This document shows, piece by piece, positions 7,760 through 15,861 of a DNA stretch of 42,422 nt. The first letter of the stretch is position 1, and every line of letters starts with the position of its first letter. The DNA comes from JAXHUH01 sp034211175 (lineage in GTDB: Bacteria > Actinomycetota > Acidimicrobiia > Acidimicrobiales > CAIXPF01). Under the pieces are notes generated by a model. It had not been told where the DNA came from. It did no database searches and saw only the letters and a program-made list of their open reading frames with translations. The stretch covers positions 1 through 42,422 of the forward strand of contig JAXHUH010000179.1 in the NCBI GenBank assembly GCA_034211175.1, read 5' to 3'. Both the position numbers and the translations under genes were made by a program.

Positions 7760-9379
7760 ATGGCGCTGATCACACGCTTCGGCATTCGGGCCCGGCTCAC
7801 GGCCGCGGTTGGCCTCATCGTCCTGCTGGCGACGGCCCTGCTCGGCATCGGGCTGGTCTCGTCACGCCAGATCGACAACGAGGCGTCGAGGCTGTCCGAC
7901 AGCATCGAGCCCGCCGTCCAGCTCCTCCTCAACCTCGACCGTGACGCCTACCAGGCCCAGATCGGCCTCGAGCGCGCCGTCTACGCCGACACCGCCGAGC
8001 AGATCGAGTCCGGCCTCGCCGACTACGAGGAGAACTCGGCCCAGGTCATCGACCGCTGGACCGAGTACGAGGGCATCGCGCTCGGCGAGGAGGGCGAGAC
8101 CGACGCCTGGGACGACTTCCGCCAGTACTACGAGCAGTGGACGACCGAAGCCGGGGCCCTGGCCGCGTCGGCCACCCCCGGCGGCACCGTCGACCAGGAC
8201 CTGCTGGCCGCCAGCCAGGACTCGTTCGGGCAGATGCGAGACCAGATCGACACCACGTTCGGCACGTACTACGAGGTCGAGGCCCAGGAGGTCGCCGAGG
8301 CAGTCCTCTCCGACTCGTCGAGCCAGAGCCGGTTGATGTCGGGTGCGCTCTTCGTCCTCGTCGCCATCGCCGCCGGTGTCGTCTGGTGGATGACCCGGGC
8401 GCTCGCGCCGATCGGGCGCATCACCGACGCGGCCCGTCACTTCGCGGAGGGCGACCTCCACAACACGGTCGAGCCGCTCGACCGCACCGACGAGGTCGGT
8501 GCGCTCACCGCATCGTTCGCCGAGATGAGCGAGTTCCTCGGCGGCGTCGCCGACTCGCTGTCGCTCGTCGCCGAGGGCGACCTGCGCCACGACGTGACGG
8601 TGCGGGGCGAGAAGGACGTGCTCGGCCAGTCGATGGAGAAGATGGTCGACGGCCTGCGGACCGCGATCCGCAACCTCAAGACCGCCGCCGACCAGGTGTC
8701 GGTGTCGTCCACGTCGCTCAACGAGGCGTCGACCCTCCTCAGCACCTCGGTCGAGTCGACCTCCAGCCAGGCCAGCGCCGTCGCCGCCGCCACCGCGGAG
8801 ATGGAGGCCACGGTCCGCGAGATCGCCTCCAACGCGTCGCTCGTCGCCTCGGTCACCCAGGAGGCCGTGGCCATGGCCGAGGGCGCCAGCGAGGCGGTGG
8901 CCCGGCTCGGCCAGTCCTCGACCGAGATCGGCGACGTCACGGACGTGATCGCCACCATCGCCGAGCAGACCAACCTCCTCGCCCTGAACGCGACGATCGA
9001 GGCGGCCCGGGCCGGCGCCTCCGGCAAGGGCTTCGCGGTCGTCGCCGACGAGGTGAAGGACCTGGCCAACCAGACCGGCCAGGCGACGGAGCAGGTGCGG
9101 GTGAAGATCACCGGCATCCAGGGCGACACCGGTTCGGCGGTCGACTCGATCGGCCAGATGGTCGAGACGATCGGGCGCATCTCCGAGTTCGCCTCGAGCG
9201 TGGCCAGCGCGGTCGAGCAGCAGCAGGCGACGATCTCCGAGATCGCCCGCAGCGTCACCGAGGTCGTCGCCGCGGCCGATGCGTCCCGCTCGGCGTCGTC
9301 GGTCACCGACGACGCGACCAACGAGCTGCGGGAGCTGTCCGCCGTGCTCGAGCAGGCGGTCGCCGGCTTCCGCCTCTGA
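7760..9379 (+). CDS. Methyl-accepting chemotaxis protein
   Basis: A 539-aa chemoreceptor. TM1 is at about 13-34, an extracytoplasmic helical sensor of the four-helix-bundle type at 35-192, TM2 at 193-213, a HAMP domain at about 211-264 and a second HAMP-like segment at 265-305 (LVAEGDLRHDV ... LGQSMEKMVDGL). The signalling domain is a long coiled coil whose hairpin tip (399-434) has the near-invariant EQTNLLALNATIEAARAG core. The tip contacts CheA and CheW. No other chemotaxis or flagellar gene is in the window. A terminal CheR-docking pentapeptide is absent. The ligand is unknown. Confidence 0.93.
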   Translation: MALITRFGIRARLTAAVGLIVLLATALLGIGLVSSRQIDNEASRLSDSIEPAVQLLLNLDRDAYQAQIGLERAVYADTAEQIESGLADYEENSAQVIDRWTEYEGIALGEEGETDAWDDFRQYYEQWTTEAGALAASATPGGTVDQDLLAASQDSFGQMRDQIDTTFGTYYEVEAQEVAEAVLSDSSSQSRLMSGALFVLVAIAAGVVWWMTRALAPIGRITDAARHFAEGDLHNTVEPLDRTDEVGALTASFAEMSEFLGGVADSLSLVAEGDLRHDVTVRGEKDVLGQSMEKMVDGLRTAIRNLKTAADQVSVSSTSLNEASTLLSTSVESTSSQASAVAAATAEMEATVREIASNASLVASVTQEAVAMAEGASEAVARLGQSSTEIGDVTDVIATIAEQTNLLALNATIEAARAGASGKGFAVVADEVKDLANQTGQATEQVRVKITGIQGDTGSAVDSIGQMVETIGRISEFASSVASAVEQQQATISEIARSVTEVVAAADASRSASSVTDDATNELRELSAVLEQAVAGFRL

Positions 9380-9423
9380 TCGACGGGAGCGTCGACCCGC
9401 TCCCCCACCCGACCCCCCACCGT

Positions 9424-9455
9424 CCGAGGCCACCCGCTCCCCCGGGTGGCCTCGG
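9424..9455. terminator. Bidirectional terminator, chemoreceptor / amidohydrolase
   Basis: A perfect 13-bp stem (CCGAGGCCACCCG at 9424-9436, its complement at 9443-9455) with a 6-nt loop lies between two convergent genes, 4 nt from the stop of the minus-strand gene. It can serve both strands. Confidence 0.75.
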
Positions 9456-9459
9456 CGCG

Positions 9460-10350
9460 TCAGCGGTCGAACCACAACCTCCTCGCGTTGGCGGAGGCGA
9501 CGTCGGTGCGAGCCTGCGGTGGGAGCTGATCGAGGAAGCGGCGGAAGGTCGCCGCCTTGGACGGGAGGTCCTCGAAGTGGCCGACGCTGTCACTGCCCCA
9601 CACGAACCGCAGCGGGTGACCGGCGACGACCTCGAGCCACTCGGCGTCGATCTCGTCGGGATCGGCGAGGGCCTCCGTCGCCGACCACGACAGATCGATG
9701 TGGAGGCGGGGGTGTCGACCCAGCAGCGCGTCGATGTCCTCGGGCGACCGGCCGACGCCCTCGCCGCTGATGCCGGCGTGGCACCAGACGACGTCGACGT
9801 CCCCGCGCCGCCCGAGGAGAAACTCCATCTCGTCGACGTAGGCGGTTGCGCCCTGGCCGGTGGACCCGCCGTTGTTGTGGATGGCGACAGGTACGCCGTG
9901 GCGGGCGCACACGTCGACGATCCCGACCACCGCCTCGTGCTCGGCCCTCGCCCGCTCGCCGAGCACGTGGGTCGACAGGCGCCCGTGCCGCAGCAGCAGC
10001 TCGCCGACACCGACGAACGGGCCTTCGGTCAGGAGCCGGTCGACCCTACGTGGCGCGTCGAGGTCGGTCGGCTCGATGCCGCACACGGTGGCGGCCAGCC
10101 GATCGGGGCGGTCGGCGCGCTCTACGAAGCGGGCCACCGCCTCGTCGGTCGCCACCCACGGGTAGCAGGAGGCCTCGTCGTCGAGGTAGTAGGCGGGCCG
10201 TTGCGGCTCCAACCGGGACCACTTCTTCTTGTAGGCCAGGCCGAACACCACGGCCGCGTCGACGTCGGCCTCGTCCATGCAGCCGAGCAGTGCCGACGGG
10301 TCCCCCGTGTCCTGCAGGAAGTCCACGGCGTGCACGTGCGCGTCGATCAT
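9460..10350 (-). CDS. Amidohydrolase-family protein
   Basis: A 296-aa TIM-barrel hydrolase of the amidohydrolase_2 type (relatives include decarboxylases and lactonases). It starts with the metal-binding H-x-H (MIDAHVHAVD). Further metal or catalytic candidates are His in VAIHNNGG, His in WCHAG and Asp in WGSDSVGH, the order expected for the family. ATG 10350 has GGAGAG 8 nt upstream; the frame continues into manA on the same strand without meaning. The substrate is unknown. It lies 110 nt downstream of manA on the same strand, so the two could be cotranscribed, but no functional link is obvious. Confidence 0.8.
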   Translation of the reverse strand: MIDAHVHAVDFLQDTGDPSALLGCMDEADVDAAVVFGLAYKKKWSRLEPQRPAYYLDDEASCYPWVATDEAVARFVERADRPDRLAATVCGIEPTDLDAPRRVDRLLTEGPFVGVGELLLRHGRLSTHVLGERARAEHEAVVGIVDVCARHGVPVAIHNNGGSTGQGATAYVDEMEFLLGRRGDVDVVWCHAGISGEGVGRSPEDIDALLGRHPRLHIDLSWSATEALADPDEIDAEWLEVVAGHPLRFVWGSDSVGHFEDLPSKAATFRRFLDQLPPQARTDVASANARRLWFDR

Positions 10351-10460
10351 GTCGTCGGCTCTCCGTTCGCGGGCCCGGCGGTTGCAGCGGCGGCCCACGA
10401 GCGTCGCGCACCGCGGCCGATGCGCTGGCACGCAACCGGACCGCGGTGCGCCCGCCGGCC

Positions 10461-11648
10461 TCAGCCGAGCTCGCCGACCGTGGCCCGGAACACCACTCCG
10501 CTGCCGCCGAGGACGTACGCCCGCGCCGCGGCGTCGACGAACGCGCTCTCGCCGGCCCCGAGGCTCATGCCACCCGAGCCGTCGCTGCCGGGACGGGCCG
10601 AGACCGAGCCCTGCGTGCACAGCACGATCTCCGGGCCCTCGACGGTGAGCGCGGCGTCGCCGCCGATCTCCAGCCGCGACAGGCGGAACTCCGGTGCCGG
10701 GGTGGCGTACACCGCCTCGCCGTCGGCGGTCCCGTCGGCGGCCGGCCGGAGCGGCTCGATGGCCTCGGGCCGCACGGTCAGGATGCGGCGCAGCTCGTCG
10801 AGGTCGACGTGCTTGGTGGTGAGCCCGCCGCGCACGACGTTGTCGGAGCTGGCCATGATCTCGACCCCGAGGCCGTCGAGGTAGGCGTGGAGGCGTCCGG
10901 CGGGTGCGTAGATCGCCTCGGTGGCGTCGAGGTGGACCCGGTTGAGCAGCAGCGCCACGACGATCCCGACGTCGCCGGGGTGGAGCTCGGCGCAGCGGGC
11001 GACCAGCCCGGCCTCGGCCGCGTAGCGCTCCCCGGCCCGGGCCGCGCCGTCGACGACCTTGTCGACCAGCTCCCGTCGCTCGTCGCCATCGAGCGCCCAC
11101 AGGTCCCAGAACACGCCGTCGAGCTCCCCGGCCCGCAACCGTGCGACCCACGGGTCGCCGGCGCCGAGGGCGTCGAGCACGTCCGCGGCGTCCGTCGCGG
11201 TCCGGAACCCGGCGAGCGCCTCGAACGGGCCGAGCGCGGCGAGCAGCTCCGGCTTGTGGTTGCGGTCCCGGTACGTGCGCTCCGGTGCACCGAGTGCGAC
11301 ACCCCGCGCCTCCTCGGCGTCGTAGCCCGACTCGGCCTGGGCCACGGTCGGGTGGACCTGCAGCGACAGCGGCTGCGCGGCGGCGAGGATCTTCAGCAGG
11401 AACGGCAGCGTCGGCCCGAACCGGGCCACGACGGCGTCACCGAGCACGGCGGACGGGTCGGAGGCGATGTGGTCGCCGAGGGGCAGCCACCGTCCGTCGA
11501 CGCACACCTGCGACGGGGCCTTCGGATGCGCCCCCATCCACACCTCGGCCTCGGGCTCACCGGTCGGCGGGCGACCCATCAGCTCGGCCACGGCCGTGGT
11601 CGAGCCCCAGTCGTAGGGCTGGATGGCGTTGCGGAGCGGGTGGAGCAC
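10461..11648 (-). CDS. manA: Mannose-6-phosphate isomerase, class I
   Basis: A 395-aa type I phosphomannose isomerase that interconverts fructose 6-phosphate and mannose 6-phosphate, feeding GDP-mannose and cell-wall glycans. Zinc ligands are visible as Gln97 and His99 in LSLQVHP and Glu134 in HKPELL. Other family segments are the N-terminal NAIQPYDWGS, the AGRLHAYLDG strand and ASSDNVVRGGLTTKHVD before the C-terminal cupin. The start is GTG 11648, with AGGAAGG 6 nt upstream. It is divergent from the oxidase gene at 11910. The 261-nt region between them shows only the oxidase promoter. Confidence 0.93.
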   Translation of the reverse strand: MLHPLRNAIQPYDWGSTTAVAELMGRPPTGEPEAEVWMGAHPKAPSQVCVDGRWLPLGDHIASDPSAVLGDAVVARFGPTLPFLLKILAAAQPLSLQVHPTVAQAESGYDAEEARGVALGAPERTYRDRNHKPELLAALGPFEALAGFRTATDAADVLDALGAGDPWVARLRAGELDGVFWDLWALDGDERRELVDKVVDGAARAGERYAAEAGLVARCAELHPGDVGIVVALLLNRVHLDATEAIYAPAGRLHAYLDGLGVEIMASSDNVVRGGLTTKHVDLDELRRILTVRPEAIEPLRPAADGTADGEAVYATPAPEFRLSRLEIGGDAALTVEGPEIVLCTQGSVSARPGSDGSGGMSLGAGESAFVDAAARAYVLGGSGVVFRATVGELG

Positions 11649-11897
11649 GGTCGCCCTTCCTCGTGCACGTCGGTTCGCCCGCGTCCGGCGGGCGCACGTC
11701 CTCATGGCCGGCCGACCCGCCCGAGGGCTCGCCGCCGACCCGCCAACCATCATGGCCGTGCGGGCAACCGGTGCGGCGCGCGAACGGCGGATCGGGGCCG
11801 CCGCCCACCGGCCGACCGGGCCCGACGATGGCGGTGAGCACTCGTCGACCTGGAGCGATCCGGTCGCTGCGACGCCGGGGGTCGACCTGGTCGGCCC

Positions 11898-11903
11898 TAG
11901 CCT
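11898..11903 (+). promoter_or_regulatory. Leaderless -10 of the DAO-type oxidase gene
   Basis: TAGCCT ends 6 nt before GTG 11910, so transcription would start at the initiation codon itself. No ribosome site precedes the gene. Confidence 0.6.
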
Positions 11904-11909
11904 GAGGCG

Positions 11910-13025
11910 GTGCAGCGAGTCGTCGTGATCGGTGCGGGCATCGTCGGTGCCAGCGTGGCCTACCACCTCAGCCGGAAGGGCGTGGCGGTCACGGTCCTCG
12001 ACGCGGGCGACGAGGCACCGGCGACCGCGGCCGGCGCCGGCATCCTGACCCCGGTCAGCACGAGGCCACGCTCGCTCGAGGCCTACGAGTTCTCGTTCGC
12101 CGCGGTGCAGCACTACGTCGGCCTGATCGCCGAGCTGGAGTCGCTCGGCCACCACGACCACGGCTACGCCGCCACCGGTGAGCTGATCGTCGCCAGCGAC
12201 CCGGGCGAGCTCGAGCGGCTGCCGGTCATCGCCGACGACATCGCCGAGCTGACCGACCGCCACGGCGCCGAGGGCCTCGGCCGCGTCGAGCTCCTCGGGC
12301 GGCGGGCGGTGCACCTGCTGTGCCCGCTGCTCGGTGACCTGGTCGAGGCCGCGATCTGGTTGCCCCGCGTCGCCCGCGTCGACGGGCGGCTGCTGCGCGA
12401 GCGCCTCGACGTCGCCGTCGATCGGGGCGCGACGGTCCAGCGCCAGCGGGCCCGGCTGCGCGTCGACTCGGGGCGCGTCGTCGGGGTGACGACGCCCGCC
12501 GGGCCGATCGAGGCCGACGTGGCGGTGATCGCGGCCGGGGCGTGGGCCGGTTCGCTCGCCGCGGACGTCGGGGTCGACCTGGCCGTGCAGCCCCAGCGGG
12601 GCCAGATCGTCCACGCCCAGCTGACCGGGACCACCGACATGCCGGTCGTGACCGGGTTCGGCACCCACTACCTGCTGTCGTTCCCCGACGACCGGATCGT
12701 GTTCGGCGCCACCCGGGAGAACGACTCCGGGTTCGACCCGACCGTCACCGTCGGCGGGGTCGCGGAGGTGCTGCGCGAGGGCATGCACCTGGTGCCGGCA
12801 CTGGCGCGGGCCCGCCTGATCGAGACCCGCGTCGGCCTGCGGCCGATGAGCCGTGACGGCGAGCCGTACCTCGGCGCGGTGCCCGGCGTCGCCGGCCTGT
12901 TCGCCGGGGCCGGCATGGGGCCGCAGGGGCTCACGATCGGGCCGTACGCCGGGGCGATCCTGGCCGAGCTGGTCACGGGCAACGACGTCGCGGTCCCGGG
13001 CCGCTTCCGCATCGGCCGCACCTGA
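11910..13025 (+). CDS. FAD-dependent DAO-family oxidase (ThiO/glycine oxidase-like)
   Basis: A 371-aa flavoprotein. The N-terminal Rossmann motif VVVIGAGIVGASVAYHLSRK (4-23) binds FAD, and the C-terminal GLFAGAGMGPQGLTIGPYAG closes the flavin site as in glycine oxidase and D-amino-acid oxidases. TGELIVASD and RGQIVHAQL are typical of the ThiO/HcnC/sarcosine oxidase group. It should oxidise a small amine to an imine and produce peroxide. Glycine oxidase ThiO feeds thiazole synthesis, but no thiS or thiG is adjacent and no TPP riboswitch precedes it, so a thiamine role is not established. GTG 11910 follows a leaderless -10. Confidence 0.8.
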   Translation: MQRVVVIGAGIVGASVAYHLSRKGVAVTVLDAGDEAPATAAGAGILTPVSTRPRSLEAYEFSFAAVQHYVGLIAELESLGHHDHGYAATGELIVASDPGELERLPVIADDIAELTDRHGAEGLGRVELLGRRAVHLLCPLLGDLVEAAIWLPRVARVDGRLLRERLDVAVDRGATVQRQRARLRVDSGRVVGVTTPAGPIEADVAVIAAGAWAGSLAADVGVDLAVQPQRGQIVHAQLTGTTDMPVVTGFGTHYLLSFPDDRIVFGATRENDSGFDPTVTVGGVAEVLREGMHLVPALARARLIETRVGLRPMSRDGEPYLGAVPGVAGLFAGAGMGPQGLTIGPYAGAILAELVTGNDVAVPGRFRIGRT

Positions 13026-13077
13026 GCCGGCGCGGCCCGGGTCGGGGTGCTCCGCCCCGCGTGCCGCCCACGACGAC

Positions 13078-13083
13078 TACGAT
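13078..13083 (+). promoter_or_regulatory. Candidate -10 upstream of the methyltransferase gene
   Basis: TACGAT lies about 95 nt before ATG 13176 in the 150-nt gap after the oxidase gene. There is no clear -35. Position and match alone support it. Confidence 0.3.
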
Positions 13084-13175
13084 CGTGCGCCGTCGTGGTC
13101 TCGTGGCCCGCGCCGTGGCCCGGGCCCGCCCATCGGTGGCCGCCCCGAGCTGCGCCCCCAGCCCGAAAGGACATC

Positions 13176-13736
13176 ATGTCGACCTCCTCCCAGACGCAGT
13201 ACACGGGGCTGCTCTCGCCGTTCCTGCGCGACCGTCGGGTGGCGGCGGCCGCGCCCCACCTCAGCGGACGCGTCCTCGACGTCGGCTGCGCCGACGGGCC
13301 GCTGGCCAACCTGGTGCCGGCGGATCGCTACGTCGGCGTCGACGTGGCACCCGCCGCGCTCGAGGCGGCCCGCGAGGCCCACCCCGACCACACGTTCATG
13401 CTCCTCGACGAGCTCGGAGCCGACGAGCGCTTCGACACGATCGCCTCGCTCGCGGTGATCGAGCACATCCCCCAGCCGGTCGAGTGGCTGTCGCAGCTGG
13501 CGGCGCACCTGGCCGAGGGTGGCTCGATCGTGCTGACCACGCCGCACCGCACGTGGGAGCCGCTGCACGACATCGCGGTCAAGCTCCGCCTGGCCAGCCA
13601 CGAGGCGTCCGACGAGCACGAGACCACGTTCAACGAGGAGACCCTGCGCGAGGTCGTCGAGGCCGCCGGCCTCCAGCTCACCGCCTACTCCCGCTTCCTC
13701 CTCAAGGTCAACCAGCTCGCCATCTGCCGTCGCTGA
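13176..13736 (+). CDS. Class I SAM-dependent methyltransferase
   Basis: A 186-aa methyltransferase of the methyltransf_11/23 type. Motif I is VLDVGCADG (33-41), which binds the SAM methionine side; YVGVDVAP follows as the ribose-binding acidic strand, then FDTIASLAVIEHIPQP (motif II region) and GGSIVLTTPHR (motif III). The Rossmann core has no extra substrate domain, so the acceptor cannot be predicted; the VIEHIPQP form is common in enzymes acting on sugars, lipids or cell-envelope intermediates. ATG 13176 has AAAGGA upstream. Confidence 0.85.
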   Translation: MSTSSQTQYTGLLSPFLRDRRVAAAAPHLSGRVLDVGCADGPLANLVPADRYVGVDVAPAALEAAREAHPDHTFMLLDELGADERFDTIASLAVIEHIPQPVEWLSQLAAHLAEGGSIVLTTPHRTWEPLHDIAVKLRLASHEASDEHETTFNEETLREVVEAAGLQLTAYSRFLLKVNQLAICRR

Positions 13737-13769
13737 GCTGACAAAGCTCGCCCTACGAGCGCAGTCAGC
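13737..13769. terminator. Bidirectional terminator, methyltransferase / response regulator
   Basis: GCTGAC (13737-13742) pairs with GTCAGC (13764-13769). After a symmetric 3-nt internal loop, GCTCG (13746-13750) pairs with CGAGC (13756-13760). The structure begins directly after the methyltransferase stop and lies 18 nt from the stop of the convergent regulator gene. Confidence 0.65.
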
Positions 13770-13787
13770 CGCTGAGCGGCACCCCCG

Positions 13788-14579
13788 TCACATGCCGAGG
13801 TGGTCGCGCAGCTCGCGGGCCTGGCGGCGTGAGACCGGGACCCGGCTGCGGTCGCCGTCGTCCATCACCAGCACCATCGCGCCCTTGAAGTCGGGCTCGA
13901 GGGCGCGGACGTGGTCGAGGTTGACCAGGTACGAGCGGTGCGTGCGGAAGAAGCCGCCTCCGAGGCGCCGCTCCAGCTCGGACAGCGAGTAGCTGACGAG
14001 CACCCGCTCGGCGGCGAGCTTCAGGTAGCAGTAGCCCCGCGCCGCGTTGACGAACAGGATCTCGTCCCGGTCGACCAGCACCGTCCGGTCACCCCGCTGC
14101 ACCGGGATCCGCACCCGTTCCTCGGGCCGTCGCGGCCGCGCCGCCGTCATCTCGCCGCCGGTGTGGCCCCGTTCGGTCAGCACCCGGTCGACGGCGCGGG
14201 CGAGGCGGTCCGGCTCGACCGGCTTGAGGACGTAGTCGGCGGCGGCGAGCTCGAACGCCTCGACCGCGTGGTCGGGGTAGGCGGTGGTGAACACCACGGC
14301 CGGGTGGTGGACGGCGTCGCGGTCGCGCACGGCGGCGGCGAGCTCGAGCCCCGAGAGGCCCGGCATGCGGATGTCGCAGCACACGAGGTCGTAGTCGACC
14401 GACTCGAGCAGGACGAGCGCCTCCTCGGCGGTGGCGGCCTCGCCGACGACCTGGACCCCGTCGATGCGGCCGAGCAGCCAGCGCAGCTCCTCGCGGGCGG
14501 GGGCCTCGTCGTCGACGATCAGGCAGCGGGCGGGCCTGGTCGTGCCCTCGCCGGGCGCTCTGGTCGCAGCGGTCCTCAT
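13788..14579 (-). CDS. LytTR-family response regulator
   Basis: A 263-aa transcription regulator. The receiver domain (about 18-135) has the acidic pair Asp23-Asp24, phospho-acceptor Asp69 (CCDIRMPG), Thr98/Thr99 and Lys119 (LKPVEP). The LytTR DNA-binding domain spans about 155-260 (RGYCYLKLAAERVLVSYSL, FFRTHRSYLVNL). It should bind paired direct repeats in promoters it controls, most likely that of the linked symporter. I use ATG 14579. The frame is open to GTG 14627, and the good ribosome site AAGGAG at about 14610-14615 serves a 9-codon open frame that ends in ATGA at this start, so reinitiation is possible. Confidence 0.88.
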   Translation of the reverse strand: MRTAATRAPGEGTTRPARCLIVDDEAPAREELRWLLGRIDGVQVVGEAATAEEALVLLESVDYDLVCCDIRMPGLSGLELAAAVRDRDAVHHPAVVFTTAYPDHAVEAFELAAADYVLKPVEPDRLARAVDRVLTERGHTGGEMTAARPRRPEERVRIPVQRGDRTVLVDRDEILFVNAARGYCYLKLAAERVLVSYSLSELERRLGGGFFRTHRSYLVNLDHVRALEPDFKGAMVLVMDDGDRSRVPVSRRQARELRDHLGM

Positions 14580-14628
14580 GGTGCCGACGTCCGTGTGTCG
14601 TACATGGGTGGCTCCTTCCCGGCGCACC

Positions 14629-15861
14629 TCACGGCAGGGGCACCTTGAGCGCGACCGTCGTCCCCCGGCCCGGCTTGGACCGGACGTTCATCTCGTAGCG
14701 CTCGCCGAAGAGGGCGTCGAGGCGTTCGTGGATGTTGGCGAGCCCGACCCCGCCGCCCCGGCTGTCCTCGTGGCGGTCCGCGGCGAGGACACGGGCGAGG
14801 CGGGGAGGGTCCATGCCGACGCCGTCGTCGCGCACCTCGATCCACGCGGTGCGGCTCATGGGGTGGACCCGGGCCCGCAGGCCGACGGTGCCGCCGTTCT
14901 GGCTGGCCGACAGGCCGTGCTTCACCGCGTTCTCGACGAGCGGCTGGATGATCAGCGCCGGGACCTGGACGGCGAGCACCTGGGGGTCGATGTCGTACTG
15001 GACCCGCAGGCGGTCACCGAAGCGGGCCTGCTCGAGGGCCAGGTAGGTGCGGACGAAGAAGTACTCCTGGTTGAACTCGGCGAACTGGCCCTGGCCGCGG
15101 ATGGCGTAGCGGAAGAAGTCGGCCAGGCGCACGAGCAGCTGGCGGGCCTCCTCCGGGTCGGTCCGCGACTTCGAGGCGATCGTGTTCAGGGTGTTGAACA
15201 GGAAGTGGGGGTTGATCTGGGCCCGCAGTGCGTCGAGGCGGGCGTCGGCGGCGAGCTGGGCCCGCCGGTCGAGCTCGGCGATCTCGAGCTGGAGCGACAG
15301 GAGCCGGGCGACGCTGTCGACCTGGCGCCGGTCGACCGGGTCGCCGCGACGGTGGACGGCGAGTCCGCCGACGACGTCGCCGCGGACCCGCAACGCCGAG
15401 CGCACCGCGCCCCGGGGTGCGATCGAGGCCGATCCGTCGAGCCACGAACCAAGGGCCGCGGCCTCGTCGCCGACGGAGGCGAGCACCGTGTCGGGGTCGG
15501 CGACGGCCACGGTCACGTCCCCGCCGAACAGCGGGGCGAGCAGCGTGACGGTCCGTTCGGCCGTGTCGGCGGTGAGGCCGGCGCGCAGGTAGTTGAGCGG
15601 GCGGCCGATCACGGCGATCGCCTCGTCGTCGCGCCGCCCGTTGCCGCGGGCGATCCGCGTCGGCCGGTCGGCCCGGCGGGGGCCCCGGAGGGCGGTGGGG
15701 AACCCGAGGATGGCGACCAGGCTGAGGCAGAGCCCGGCCCCGACGGTGCCGCCGACGCCGAGTGGTGGGTCGACCGCGACCTGGGTGAGCAGCCAGACCG
15801 CGCCCCAGCAGCCGGCCACGGCCAGCGCGAGCGGCCACGTTCCCGGCAGCCGGGCCGTCAC
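14629..15861 (-). CDS. LytS-type sensor histidine kinase
   Basis: A 410-aa membrane kinase of the His_kinase (PF06580) class. Two membrane segments (about 10-30 and 38-58) are followed by a GAF-like region (90-190). The phosphorylated His219 lies in INPHFLFNTLN, the N box in LVENAVKHG (308-316), and the G boxes are DDGVGM (345-350) and GGGVGLANIHERL. It is the cognate kinase of the LytTR regulator downstream. GTG 15861 overlaps the symporter stop as GTGA, so kinase and transporter are made together. In enteric bacteria, related LytS/LytTR pairs sense pyruvate and control its uptake. A carboxylate signal here is inference. Confidence 0.9.
   Translation of the reverse strand: MTARLPGTWPLALAVAGCWGAVWLLTQVAVDPPLGVGGTVGAGLCLSLVAILGFPTALRGPRRADRPTRIARGNGRRDDEAIAVIGRPLNYLRAGLTADTAERTVTLLAPLFGGDVTVAVADPDTVLASVGDEAAALGSWLDGSASIAPRGAVRSALRVRGDVVGGLAVHRRGDPVDRRQVDSVARLLSLQLEIAELDRRAQLAADARLDALRAQINPHFLFNTLNTIASKSRTDPEEARQLLVRLADFFRYAIRGQGQFAEFNQEYFFVRTYLALEQARFGDRLRVQYDIDPQVLAVQVPALIIQPLVENAVKHGLSASQNGGTVGLRARVHPMSRTAWIEVRDDGVGMDPPRLARVLAADRHEDSRGGGVGLANIHERLDALFGERYEMNVRSKPGRGTTVALKVPLP

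Noticed and set aside
9460..11648. A 563-codon fusion of ManA and the amidohydrolase
   Set aside because: The long frame joins the amidohydrolase to an out-of-frame reading of manA. Each gene has its own start, stop and ribosome site.
11910..13025. Naming the oxidase thiO because a thiamine operon is in the window
   Set aside because: The two loci are more than 4 kb apart, no TPP riboswitch precedes the oxidase, and no thiazole gene is adjacent.
14579..14627. GTG 14627 as the start of the response regulator
   Set aside because: It lies 2 nt after the kinase stop with no ribosome site, and the added residues lack similarity to receiver domains. It remains an alternative.
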